Shown: in pieces, positions 52,949 through 61,498 of the stretch | Numbering within the stretch: the first letter of the stretch is position 1 | How the letters are laid out: every line of letters starts with the position of its first letter | Source: Thermococcus chitonophagus | GTDB lineage: Archaea; Methanobacteriota_B; Thermococci; Thermococcales; Thermococcaceae | Direction: 5' to 3' | NCBI RefSeq assembly: GCF_002214605.1 | Contig: NZ_CP015193.1 | Span: 538,978 to 602,977, forward strand | DNA length: 64,000 nucleotides | Made by a program: the position numbers and the translations under genes | The notes under the pieces: model-generated | Told to the model about the DNA's origin: nothing | What the model saw: the letters and a program-made list of their open reading frames with translations, nothing else | The model's database searches: none

Positions 52949-53796
52949 ATCCGTCATCGGGGAATATTAAGACCGTTGTTCCTTCGGGCTTTATCTTTTC
53001 ATAAGCTGCAACTACTGCTCCCGAACTCATTCCTATTAGTAGGCCATCATTTCGTGCTACCTTAACAATGCCTTCGAATGCTTCTTCTTCTGTGATATCA
53101 ACCACCTGGTCAATCTTAACTTTGAAAAACCATTTTGGTTTTGTCTCAAGTCTTTTTATTCCAGGAATCGTGCTCCCTTTGGCTGGAACAACGCCAATGA
53201 CCCTGGTTCCATATTTTTCCTTCAGGTACTTTGCTATCCCTGCTATATGCCCTGATGTTCCCACTCCAGCTATAACAACTTCTGGGACTTTTCCTATACT
53301 CTTTAGTTGCTCTTCTATCTCCTTTGCAGTTATGGTGTAATGAGCGAAGAAGTTGGCGTCGTTTTCAAATTGGTTTAGATTTATTGCTTTGTCGCGCTCT
53401 GCTTCTTTCTTCACGTATTCTATGAATTCCTGATCTATTACATCAAAATCCGTTCTAACAACGTCTGCCCCAAATATTTTTATTATAGTCTCCGTAGCCT
53501 TTGGGGTATTACTTGGTATGTATGCCCTGAATTCAAGGTTAAACACTGAGGATAGAGCTGCCATTGCAATGCCAACATTTCCAGAAGTGGCTTCATAATG
53601 TTTCCTTGTACCGTTGAACTTTTTCTTCCTAAAAGCTTCCATTATCATACTGTACACAGCTCTGTCCTTTATGCTCCTACTAAATGGGTTAAAGAACTCT
53701 AGCTTGGCAAAAGACATCCCCCCTCAAGCTTAACTTGACGAGGGGGGTTGGCTTATACTTTTCATATAGCTCTCTCGTGCTTGAGAACACGTTCAT
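52863..53796 (-). pseudogene. Cysteine synthase-type PLP enzyme, split by a one-base frameshift
   Basis: The longest frame (from ATG 53717, 284 residues) is the body of an O-acetylserine sulfhydrylase-type enzyme: PLP-Lys in FSRSIKDRAVY, EATSGNVGIAMAAL, VGTSGHIAGIAKYL, IGMSSGAVVAAYE. It begins abruptly at AKLEFFNP with an in-frame stop just upstream. The missing N terminus is in another frame: from ATG 53796 (GGTGAT ahead) comes MNVFSSTRELYEKYKPTPLV followed by KLSLRGDVF, which includes the family's TPLV motif. Removing one T from the TTTT at 53712-53709 (minus strand) joins them as GDVF-AKLEFFNP. This may be a true mutation, a sequencing error or recoding. The 3' end overlaps the CYTH gene by 86 bases. 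Confidence 0.85.
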
Positions 53797-53836
53797 ATAA
53801 TCACCAGTAATGGGTAATTGTTCCTAAAGTTAAGGT

Positions 53837-54679
53837 TTATGTTTGTGGCAATTTGAGTGCTTTCTTTAATTCTTTAGCGCTTACCGTAGCCCTCTTTAGA
53901 AGCCCTTTCTTCTTCAATTCGTAGCCTATCCTAATCCTCGCCGGAATCCTGACTCCAATCTTCATCAGCGTTTCAACGTCCTCAAAGACGTTTTCGGGCT
54001 TACCTTCTAGAATAATCTTGCCATCGCTGAAGACAAATACTCTATCGGCATTTTCAAGGAGAAATTCTGTGTTGTGTTCGACTACTAGTATCGTGATTTT
54101 CTCCTCCTTATTGAGTAGTTTGATTAAATTTAGAACGCTTTCCTTTCCCATTGGATCCAGTTGAGACGTTGGCTCGTCTAGAACCAAAATTTCCGGTTTC
54201 ATGACAAGAACGCTGGCTATAGCCAACCTCTGCTTCTCCCCTCCGCTTAGATTTGGCGGAAATTCCTCCCTCTTATCCCACAGTCCAACTAACTTTAGAG
54301 CCCATTTAATTCTCCTCCACATCTCGTCTCTCTCTACTCCGAGATTCTCCAGAGCGAAAGCCACTTCTTCGAGAACCGTCATGTTAAATATTTGGGAGTC
54401 GGGATTTTGGAATACTAGTCCGACTTTAGTGGAAAGCTCTGCAACTGAGTGTTCTCTCGTGTTTAATCCAGCAACTATAACATTGCCTTCAAAAGTTCCC
54501 TGAATAGAGTGGGGAATTATTCCGTTTAGGGTGAGGCAGAACGTTGACTTTCCGCTCCCACTTCCACCAATTATCCCAATGAACTCCCCTTTTTTCACGG
54601 ATAGAGTGATATCTCGAAGAGAATACCTCCCTGCTCCCTTGTACTTAAAGCTTAGGTTTTCAACTTCAATGATATTCAC
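53837..54679 (-). CDS. CbiO/EcfA-type ABC transporter ATPase
   Basis: A 280-residue ATPase of the energy-coupling (cobalt/vitamin) class: Walker A GGSGSGKST near residue 38, the group-specific Q-loop VFQNPDSQIFNMTV, signature LSGGEKQR, Walker B ILVLDEPTSQLDP and VVEHN. No T component or S component is adjacent; it instead starts 4 bases inside the end of trkH. It could energise S components encoded elsewhere, such as the one at 40354-40944. Confidence 0.88.
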   Translation of the reverse strand: MNIIEVENLSFKYKGAGRYSLRDITLSVKKGEFIGIIGGSGSGKSTFCLTLNGIIPHSIQGTFEGNVIVAGLNTREHSVAELSTKVGLVFQNPDSQIFNMTVLEEVAFALENLGVERDEMWRRIKWALKLVGLWDKREEFPPNLSGGEKQRLAIASVLVMKPEILVLDEPTSQLDPMGKESVLNLIKLLNKEEKITILVVEHNTEFLLENADRVFVFSDGKIILEGKPENVFEDVETLMKIGVRIPARIRIGYELKKKGLLKRATVSAKELKKALKLPQT

Positions 54680-56157
54680 TTCTCAGCCCTCCGGGGGAGC
54701 ATCATTGCAACACCCACGAGGAACACTAAGGTTGGGAATATTTCCAACCTTCCTATCCACATTAAAAGTATCAGCACGGTCTTCACGTCCGGGGGGAGCA
54801 TTGGGGAAGTTATTCCGACGCTCAGCCCTACGTTGCCTATCGCTGATGCGCTCTCAAATAGTGCATCAACGAACTTAACTCCAAGCCTCAGCATCATGTA
54901 CATAGCTCCAACCAAGAGGAATGCAAAGTAAGTCATAGTGAAACCGAGAACTTCCTGAATCTCCTCCTCCGAAAATTCATAATTTGCAACCTTCTTTCTT
55001 ATTACGGCCCCTTTTGGTAAGATTGCCTGCTCTATTGTCCACTTGAGGCTTTCAAATGTTAGGGCGACTCTTATCAGTTTTATTCCACCGGCAGTACTTC
55101 CGGCGCTTCCTCCTATGACCATTAAAAGTGATAGCAGAACTTTGTCGGCTTCTGGATACTTGGATAGGTCTGAAATCCCAAATCCTGTACATGTAATTGC
55201 AGATACTGCATGAAATATTGACTCCCTGAAGGCCCTTATGGGTCCTACGTGGCCGAACCTGACCAATGAGAATGCCATTAGGGGGATTATTAGAACTAGG
55301 AATATCAGCATTGCCTTAACTTGGATGTCCCTGAAGAACTCCTTCAGGGATCTGTTAACGAAAACCCTATAATGAACGGTAAAGTTCGTGGCACCTAGAA
55401 TCATTAAGAAGACGGTGATAGTCTCTATGGCTAAGGAGTGGAAGTAGCCTATACTTAAGTCGTGGCTACTCATACCACCCGTTCCAAGGCCCGTCATTGA
55501 GTGTATGACTGCGTCGAAGAGGCTCATTCCATTTACATAATATAGGTAGACTCCCAGGATCGTTAGTAATGTGTAGATCTGCACGATTATCTTGGCGGTG
55601 TTGACGAAGTTTGGGAGAATCCTCTCACTTCTTGCCTCCGCCCTGTAAAGTCTCGCGGCAGCAACTCCTGGTCTTATTAGAACCGTCAGAGCAACTAAGA
55701 CTATTCCTATCCCCCCAAGCCATTGCATCCACGCCCTCCAGAAGAGTAAAATCTTTGGATAACTCTCGAGGTGGCTCATCATGGTTAGTCCAGTACCCGT
55801 CCAAGCGCTCATGGTTTCGAAGTAGGAATCTATGAAGCTCATCTTCGCTATAGCCATGAACGGAACGACGCTCACGAAAGATGCAAACAGCCAAACGAAG
55901 GCCGAGGCCATCATTGCCTGCCTCAGGTTTACATCCTCAACCTGCTCTATATGCCGTGAGAGGTAGTAGCCCAGGAGTATACACGCAACCCCAGGGATTG
56001 CAAAGTACACTGAGAGCTTTATTTCATCTGGATAAAACCACACCAGGAGAACGGGAACTAAATATGCTAATCCAACACCTTGGAGGATTGCCCCTATTAG
56101 ATTCCTTATTACGAATATGTCCTCTGAGATGTTGATGAATCTCCTTAATTTAGCCAT
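54676..56157 (-). CDS. trkH: Potassium uptake protein TrkH family
   Basis: A 493-residue membrane channel with four membrane-pore-membrane repeats. Selectivity-filter-like turns are visible: MSAWTGTGLTMM, HSMTGLGTGGMS, AITCTGFGISD and SASAIGNVGLSVG. It moves potassium, which hyperthermophiles accumulate, and normally needs a cytosolic TrkA regulator not found here. A TATA-like CCTTTTATCG precedes it near 56182-56190, so it is separate from tiaS. Confidence 0.93.
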   Translation of the reverse strand: MAKLRRFINISEDIFVIRNLIGAILQGVGLAYLVPVLLVWFYPDEIKLSVYFAIPGVACILLGYYLSRHIEQVEDVNLRQAMMASAFVWLFASFVSVVPFMAIAKMSFIDSYFETMSAWTGTGLTMMSHLESYPKILLFWRAWMQWLGGIGIVLVALTVLIRPGVAAARLYRAEARSERILPNFVNTAKIIVQIYTLLTILGVYLYYVNGMSLFDAVIHSMTGLGTGGMSSHDLSIGYFHSLAIETITVFLMILGATNFTVHYRVFVNRSLKEFFRDIQVKAMLIFLVLIIPLMAFSLVRFGHVGPIRAFRESIFHAVSAITCTGFGISDLSKYPEADKVLLSLLMVIGGSAGSTAGGIKLIRVALTFESLKWTIEQAILPKGAVIRKKVANYEFSEEEIQEVLGFTMTYFAFLLVGAMYMMLRLGVKFVDALFESASAIGNVGLSVGITSPMLPPDVKTVLILLMWIGRLEIFPTLVFLVGVAMMLPRRAEK

Positions 56158-56195
56158 CGGCCAGAAGTGGGGAGAATTCGATAAAAGGTTTTTGA

Positions 56196-57470
56196 TCAGA
56201 GAACAGTTAAAATGCTATCCTCACCACCGGGCAACACAAGAGGCCTCGAGAGATGCTTCCTGGCATCTGGAGGAACTTCATATATTTTTCTCTTTAAATC
56301 TCTCTGCTTTTCCACGGGAATTAATATCTTGGGCATCTTGAAGCCACAGCGTTTGCACTTAAGGTAGTCACCTTTGCTCTTCATGGTCCCTCCACATTTG
56401 GGGCATTTGGGCTTCTTCAGCTCTATTCTCGGAACAAGCCTTATTGGATAGAACTTCTCGAGATTTACAGTTAAAACTCCCTCATGCTCCTTAACGCCCC
56501 CAGCAACTATTATCTCATCCCCGGGAAGGAGCTTCCTCACGTAATTCCTGAATTTCTTCGTTGGCTCGAATGCGGCAACCCTAATCTTCCCGGTTTCATC
56601 TTCAAGCTCGAAGAACACGTGCCTTCCCCTCTCCCAGTACCTGCTTGCAACTTTCCCACGGATTATCACGCTGTCATAGAGCTTCACGTCTTTAATCTTC
56701 TTTGGGACTAGATGGTCGTCGGTGCTTTGGTTTGTTTTATACAGTTGGAACATTATGACTTCCTCGTATATTTTCACCTCTTCGAAGGCCTGCAGAACCT
56801 TCCCCTTATCGATGCCCCTTATTCCAACGAGAACTGGATCCTTCCCGTGAGGGGTTATCAGCACGGTTCCCTTGTAGGGATCGACGTTATCGTATGTAAA
56901 CGGGTAGAACCTTTTGTCCATCTCGAATACCGAGTCCTTATCGACTCTTCTTTCCTTCTCCCTGTTTCTGGGGTCTCTGTATGCAAGGAGCTCATATGTG
57001 TATCTCCTGAGAGGATATCCGATAGCTGCGAGGGCTCCGATTATTCCCCTGCCGAGCTTGAACTTTGCTATCTCAGCTCCTATATTCTTTGCCACTTTTT
57101 CTGCTTCCTCTATTGTAACGTGCTCCCTCAATGCCCTTAGTGAGAATTCCGTTAGATCCTGGGGTACTTCGCCCTCAAGGAAGGCCACTCCAGGGTTAGT
57201 GTTTTCATGGGAAAAATCGGCGAGCTCTTTAACCTTCGCTATTACGAGGCTTTTTGCTTCTTCAATATACTCCTCTTCAATATCAAATATCAAAGCTACG
57301 GCACCATTTCCTCTCGTCTTGTAGGGGATGTTGGGGTTTAGCCTGATAAGTCTGGGGAGGTCTAAAGGCTCACCTAACCTCGAGAGCTCCCTGTAGAGGA
57401 GCGCTCCGAGATATGTTGTGCACATTCCGTTCGGTGAATCTGTGTCATCAATCCCTATATGCAGGAGCAC
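56196..57470 (-). CDS. tiaS: tRNA(Ile2) 2-agmatinylcytidine synthetase TiaS
   Basis: A 424-residue archaeal enzyme that attaches agmatine to C34 of tRNA-Ile(CAU) so that it reads AUA. Domains in order: the kinase-like TCKD domain ([21 protein letters not shown], residues 2-22, with the catalytic Asp pair), a ferredoxin-like region, an OB fold ([36 protein letters not shown], near residues 275-310) and a zinc ribbon ([21 protein letters not shown], near 355). The start is GTG 57470; a TTTTTAAACC element about 25 bases upstream makes the transcript leaderless. Confidence 0.96.
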   Translation of the reverse strand: MLLHIGIDDTDSPNGMCTTYLGALLYRELSRLGEPLDLPRLIRLNPNIPYKTRGNGAVALIFDIEEEYIEEAKSLVIAKVKELADFSHENTNPGVAFLEGEVPQDLTEFSLRALREHVTIEEAEKVAKNIGAEIAKFKLGRGIIGALAAIGYPLRRYTYELLAYRDPRNREKERRVDKDSVFEMDKRFYPFTYDNVDPYKGTVLITPHGKDPVLVGIRGIDKGKVLQAFEEVKIYEEVIMFQLYKTNQSTDDHLVPKKIKDVKLYDSVIIRGKVASRYWERGRHVFFELEDETGKIRVAAFEPTKKFRNYVRKLLPGDEIIVAGGVKEHEGVLTVNLEKFYPIRLVPRIELKKPKCPKCGGTMKSKGDYLKCKRCGFKMPKILIPVEKQRDLKRKIYEVPPDARKHLSRPLVLPGGEDSILTVL

Positions 57471-57576
57471 GTGATGTGTGGGGAGGGGAGGTTTAAAAAT
57501 CTTCGAGGAGCTTTAGTGTTTTAGCTAACCTATCGAATACCTTAAGCTTATTTATCCCCTTTTCCATCCTCAGCAC

Positions 57577-58053
57577 ATGAAGGGGCTAACACACGTCGAT
57601 GAAAAGGGTGTAAAGATGGTCGAGATAGGCCACAAGGACGTCGTCTACAGGAGGGCAGTAGCAAGGGGCAGGATAAGGCTGAAGCCTGAAACCGTAAAGC
57701 TAATCAGGGAGGGAAAAATAGAAAAGGGAAATGTCCTCGCTGCAGCTCAGATAGCCGGAATTTTGGCTGTAAAGAGAACTCCAGAGCTAATTCCCCTCTG
57801 CCATCCGATTCCCCTTACCGGTGTTGACATAACTTTTGAGTTCGGCGAAGATTACATTGAGGTAACATGCGAGGTTAGGGCTTACTACAAGACGGGCGTT
57901 GAAATGGAGGCCTTGACCGGTGCTACAGTGGCCTTACTAACGATATGGGACATGGTGAAGGCTGTGGAGAAGGATGAAAGGGGCCAATACCCCTACACTA
58001 GGATTGAAGAGGTCAGGGTTGTTGAGAAGGTCAAGTCTTACAATAGCCAATGA
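57577..58053 (+). CDS. moaC: Cyclic pyranopterin monophosphate synthase MoaC
   Basis: A 158-residue enzyme of molybdopterin (here tungstopterin) synthesis. Family motifs: [35 protein letters not shown] near residues 47-82 and [28 protein letters not shown] near 108-136. Pyrococcus needs this for its tungsten ferredoxin oxidoreductases. A TATA element (CTTATTTATCC near 57546-57556) sits about 25 bases ahead of the ATG, so the messenger is leaderless. It overlaps the opposing small membrane protein gene by 23 bases. Confidence 0.96.
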   Translation: MKGLTHVDEKGVKMVEIGHKDVVYRRAVARGRIRLKPETVKLIREGKIEKGNVLAAAQIAGILAVKRTPELIPLCHPIPLTGVDITFEFGEDYIEVTCEVRAYYKTGVEMEALTGATVALLTIWDMVKAVEKDERGQYPYTRIEEVRVVEKVKSYNSQ

Positions 58054-58492
58054 GGTAGTATTCGAAGATCTTCGTTATTGCCGAGCCAAGGACTCCACCT
58101 AGCATAACCCCGATAAAGGAGAATTCGGGCTTCCAAATACTAACTAGCCCTCCAACCGCCATGGCAAACCCTACTGTTATTCCGAACAGTGCAGCCCGCG
58201 TGCTCTTCTTAATTTCTTTGAGGATGAGCCTCATTAGGCCTTTCTCATCTTTAACAAGGTACTCCATCTCTCCTATCTTCCTGTCCCCTCTAGCTAGAAA
58301 CTTCCTGCCTTCGTGCTCCACTATATACACGTACCTCCCGAACGTGGAGTATATGAAGTACTCAACAAGGCTTTCGAGCTCATAACCCTCTCCGACAACT
58401 TCAATAACGTGAAATCCTAGTGATTTGAACTTGTTTGGATCTTCCTTAACTTTCTTAGCTAGGAACTTTGGTCTCAGAATTTTCTCCCACAT
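58031..58492 (-). CDS. Conserved membrane protein, 153 residues
   Basis: A protein with a soluble N-terminal part (residues 1-95, with [25 protein letters not shown]) and two C-terminal membrane helices ([21 protein letters not shown] and [22 protein letters not shown]). I do not recognise the family. Its ATG overlaps the stop of the SDR gene, so they are one transcript. Function unknown. Confidence 0.7.
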   Translation of the reverse strand: MWEKILRPKFLAKKVKEDPNKFKSLGFHVIEVVGEGYELESLVEYFIYSTFGRYVYIVEHEGRKFLARGDRKIGEMEYLVKDEKGLMRLILKEIKKSTRAALFGITVGFAMAVGGLVSIWKPEFSFIGVMLGGVLGSAITKIFEYYLIGYCKT

Positions 58493-59271
58493 TAGAGGTT
58501 CACCGCCCTCGTCATTGCTCCGTCAAAAACTATCGTTGAACCGAGCATGTACTCGGCATTTTCGCTTAGGAGGAAGTCAATTAGTGCGCCTAGCTCCTCC
58601 CATCGTCCGGTTCTCTTTAGCGGTGTTCTCCCGATAACCTCCCTCTTCCAGAATTCCTCAGGATCAATGCCTCTCTCTTCAGCGAGCTTTGTCAAGTTTT
58701 CCCTTGCCCCTGGAGTATCAAAACTTCCGAGCAGTACGGTGTACGCCCTTATCCCTTTTCCTCCATATGACCTTGATATTCCCTTAGCCAGCTGTATCAA
58801 CCCAGCTCTCGCAGAATCTGCCAATAAAAGGGGTGGCATTGGCTCTAAGACTGAGACCGAGCTTAGATATATTATTATCCCCTTCATCTTCTTCTCAAGC
58901 CATGCCTGAATCAAAAGCGTTGTTAGGTATCCGGGGGAGGCTAGGTGAAGGAGAGATGCCTCGGCCCAGTCCATGTACCTAGCTTCATGAACCATGCAGG
59001 GCTCGCACCTAATGTTTGGAGCATTCCATATTAAGGCATCAATTCCTCCAAGGGCTTCCCAGGCGTTCTTTACTAGCCTTTTTAGGTCATCTTTAACGAG
59101 AAGATCTGCCTTGAAATATTCAACTTTTCCGAGGTCTTTTAGCTCCTCATAGGCTTTTTTCAAGTTGTCTATGTTGCTCGATGATATTACCACAGAGTGT
59201 CCCCTTTTGAGTAGCTCCCTTGCAACGTTAAAGCCAATCCCCCTCGATGATGCCGTGATCAGGACGTTCAT
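58492..59271 (-). CDS. SDR-family protein lacking the Tyr-Lys catalytic pair
   Basis: A 259-residue short-chain dehydrogenase fold: cofactor loop VLITASSRGIGFNVARELLKRG at residues 3-24, ALIWNAPNI in place of NNAG, a Ser in YLSSVSV. The position of the catalytic YxxxK reads ADSAR (within LLLADSARAGL), so Tyr is Ala and Lys is Arg, although the C-terminal GSTIVFDGAM cofactor end is kept. It may bind NAD(P) without normal oxidoreductase chemistry or use different residues. It is often annotated as glucose dehydrogenase; I would not carry that over. Confidence 0.8.
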   Translation of the reverse strand: MNVLITASSRGIGFNVARELLKRGHSVVISSSNIDNLKKAYEELKDLGKVEYFKADLLVKDDLKRLVKNAWEALGGIDALIWNAPNIRCEPCMVHEARYMDWAEASLLHLASPGYLTTLLIQAWLEKKMKGIIIYLSSVSVLEPMPPLLLADSARAGLIQLAKGISRSYGGKGIRAYTVLLGSFDTPGARENLTKLAEERGIDPEEFWKREVIGRTPLKRTGRWEELGALIDFLLSENAEYMLGSTIVFDGAMTRAVNL

Positions 59272-59480
59272 ACGTATTCATCAATGCTCTACTCCTATTA
59301 AAGTGTTCCGTTTTGGCTGGGCAAAAGTGTTCCTTTGTCTAAAATATTTCAAAAGCTTAATACATTCTCTGAATGTTTTCAATATTGATGATATGTCAAT
59401 GTAGAGGTTTTGGTGATATGACAAGTGGTATTGGAGAAGGATGATAAGGTAGGGAAACTTAGCCACTAAAGGTGGTGAAC
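59272..59480. other. Intergenic region with repeated TGATATGxCA words
   Basis: A 209-base gap between the SDR gene and the divergent flavoprotein gene. It is AT-rich and holds TGATATGTCA near 59389 and TGATATGACA near 59412, spaced about two helix turns apart, plus the ribosome site GGTGGTGAAC at 59471-59480. No gene or stable hairpin is evident. The repeats could bind a regulator. Confidence 0.4.
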
Positions 59481-60527
59481 ATGAGGTTTTGCACCTGTGG
59501 TGAGAGAGATAAAACCAAGCCCTTCAAGGTCGCGGTCATCGGTGCAGGGCCTGCTGGACTTTCAGCAGCTTGCAATCTAGCGTGTAGGGGCTTTGAAGTC
59601 CATGTATACGACAAGATGCCAGAGCCGGGAGGAATGGTTGCCTTTGGAATTCCGGAGTGGAGGATTCCAATAAAGAGTGTGAGAGAGGGCGTTAAGGAAA
59701 TTGAAAAGCTCGGAGTAGTGTTCCACATGAGAACGAAGGTTGTCTATGACTCGCCGAAGGAGCTGGGTGACGAGTGGGCGGAGAGGTTTATCTCCCTAGA
59801 GAAGCTGATGAACGAGTTCGATGCAATCCTAATAGCCACAGGGGCATGGAGGCCGAGGATCCTTAGGATTCCTGGGCACGACCTTCCGGGAGTCATGGAT
59901 GCCCTAAGCACCCTTGTCAAGATAAAGATGGTGAGGATAGGATACCTCCCGGAGAGTGAACTCCCAGACTTTGAGGGAAAGAAAGTTATAGTGGTTGGTG
60001 CAGGATACACGGCAGTTGACATGGCTAAGGAGGCCCAGCTCCTTGGAGCAAGGGAAGTAACGATAGCCTACAGGAGATCGCTGGGACACAGCTACGCAAA
60101 GGCTGAGATTAGAAAGCTAATAAATGAAGGAGTTAAATTCGTTGAGTACGTTACCCCTGAGCGGGTAATCGGGGATGAAAAAGTTAGGGAAGTCGAGTTC
60201 GCAAAGACAAAGATTGTTGGGGGAAGTGTAATTAAGACCGATGACCGGATTACAATTCCAGCAGACTACCTAATATTCGCTATAGGTCAAATTCCAACAA
60301 ATCCAATTAGGGAGATAACATGTGCGAATGAAGAGATACTCAAGGACTCTGGGATATTCTTCGCTGGGGACGTAATAAGTCCCAGGAACATAGGAACGGC
60401 AATACTAGAAGGTAGAAGGGTTGCTGGGGAGATAGAAGAGTGGCTGATAACCCACGCACCTAGGAGATTACTCCCACCGACCTTAGCGGGCAGGCTGATA
60501 GCGGAGGTCATCGAGGGCAAATGCTAA
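59481..60527 (+). CDS. FAD/NAD(P)-dependent oxidoreductase, GltD/NfnB-like, short form
   Basis: A 348-residue flavoprotein of the glutamate synthase small-subunit family. The FAD site is VAVIGAGPAGLSAACNLACRGFEVHVYD near residue 15; a second nucleotide site is VIVVGAGYTAVDMAKEAQLLGA near residue 170; the C-terminal FFAGDVISPRNIGTAILEGRRVAGEI closes the FAD pocket. The N-terminal helical iron-sulfur domain of GltD is missing, replaced by a short RFCTCGERD with two cysteines. It may need a separate ferredoxin-like partner. GGTGGTGAAC supports the ATG at 59481. Confidence 0.85.
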   Translation: MRFCTCGERDKTKPFKVAVIGAGPAGLSAACNLACRGFEVHVYDKMPEPGGMVAFGIPEWRIPIKSVREGVKEIEKLGVVFHMRTKVVYDSPKELGDEWAERFISLEKLMNEFDAILIATGAWRPRILRIPGHDLPGVMDALSTLVKIKMVRIGYLPESELPDFEGKKVIVVGAGYTAVDMAKEAQLLGAREVTIAYRRSLGHSYAKAEIRKLINEGVKFVEYVTPERVIGDEKVREVEFAKTKIVGGSVIKTDDRITIPADYLIFAIGQIPTNPIREITCANEEILKDSGIFFAGDVISPRNIGTAILEGRRVAGEIEEWLITHAPRRLLPPTLAGRLIAEVIEGKC

Positions 60528-60535
60528 CTTTATAA
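60526..60535 (+). promoter_or_regulatory. TATA box of XRE-type regulator
   Basis: ACTTTATAAAC, about 25-33 bases ahead of the ATG at 60560; no ribosome site, so a leaderless transcript. It overlaps the stop of the flavoprotein gene. Confidence 0.6.
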
Positions 60536-60559
60536 ACTTTTTTGTCAAACATTCGATTG

Positions 60560-61498
60560 ATGGAGCTAGCAAACGTTGTCGAGAAGATACTGAAGAGCAT
60601 TGGATTTGAAACGGCGAGGTTCACTTTTAGGGGAGGATGCTTTGACCTAGTTGCCACTAGGCGTCTCCTCTTGCTATTCATAAAAACCCTCACAAATATT
60701 GATAAATTCACTGAGGAGCAGGCTGAGGACTTAAAAAAGCTGGCAAAGCTTTTTAGGGCTTCTCCTCTTTTGGTTGGCCTAAAAACAAAGAACCTTGAGC
60801 TTGAAGATGGTGTCGTGTATGAGAGGTTTGGGATCTATGCGATAACCCCAGGAACACTCTACTCCATGTTCGCGGAAGGGGAACCTCCCCTTATAATGGC
60901 CGAGAGGGGAGGCTTTTACGTTAAGATCGATGGGGAGAAGCTGAGGAAGCTCAGAGAAGAACACGGCTACACCTTAGCCGAGCTCGCTACTTACGTTGGC
61001 GTCTCGAGAAAGAGCCTCCAGAGGTATGAAAAAGGTGAGGCCGTTGTGAGTCTTGAAGTAGCCCTCAGGTTGGAGGAGATCTTTGATGAGCCCTTAGTTA
61101 AGCCTGTAGACGTTTTGCGGGCGAAACTTGAAGATGTATCCCTAGGCTCAAAGCCCGAGAGCAAGCTTGAAAGGGAAGTGTTTGAGGAGCTACACAAGCT
61201 TGGAATGGATGTCGTTAAGATTAGAAGGGCCCCCTTTAATGCCGTGGGGAAGGAGGAGGACGAGGAGACAAAGTTGCTTACCGGCATAGATGAGAAGAAG
61301 ACAAGTGCGACGCTTAAGAGGGCTAGACTAGTGAGTCAGATAACGGAGTTCATAGGGAGCGAGGGTATGTTCGTCCTTGAGAATGCGAGGGCGGAGGTTA
61401 TAAGCAAGATCCCAGTTATACCAAAGAGAGTGCTGGAAGACGTCAGGGATGTTGATGAGCTTTTCGAAATAATAAAAGAGTTGAAGTCTAAATCTTGA
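60560..61498 (+). CDS. Archaeal HTH-type transcriptional regulator (XRE, COG1395 type)
   Basis: A 312-residue regulator of a family conserved in euryarchaea. The N-terminal 125 residues look nuclease-like in outline (GFETARFTFRGGCFDLVATRRLLLLFIKTLTNID; residues about 15-48). The XRE helix-turn-helix is at about 135-190 (LRKLREEHGYTLAELATYVGVSRKSLQRYEKGEAVVSLEVALRLEEIF). The C-terminal part is helical. ATG 60560 is nearly at the transcript start. Target genes are unknown. It overlaps the MATE gene by 11 bases at the end. Confidence 0.88.
   Translation: MELANVVEKILKSIGFETARFTFRGGCFDLVATRRLLLLFIKTLTNIDKFTEEQAEDLKKLAKLFRASPLLVGLKTKNLELEDGVVYERFGIYAITPGTLYSMFAEGEPPLIMAERGGFYVKIDGEKLRKLREEHGYTLAELATYVGVSRKSLQRYEKGEAVVSLEVALRLEEIFDEPLVKPVDVLRAKLEDVSLGSKPESKLEREVFEELHKLGMDVVKIRRAPFNAVGKEEDEETKLLTGIDEKKTSATLKRARLVSQITEFIGSEGMFVLENARAEVISKIPVIPKRVLEDVRDVDELFEIIKELKSKS

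Noticed and set aside
52863-53717. Accepting ATG 53717 as the true start of the cysteine synthase
   Set aside because: GAGGGGGG abuts this ATG with no spacing, the conserved TPLV segment would be missing, and the N terminus is found intact in the neighbouring frame.
59380-59420. A C/D box sRNA suggested by TTGATGATATG
   Set aside because: A box C-like TGATGA is present but no matching CTGA box D at proper distance.
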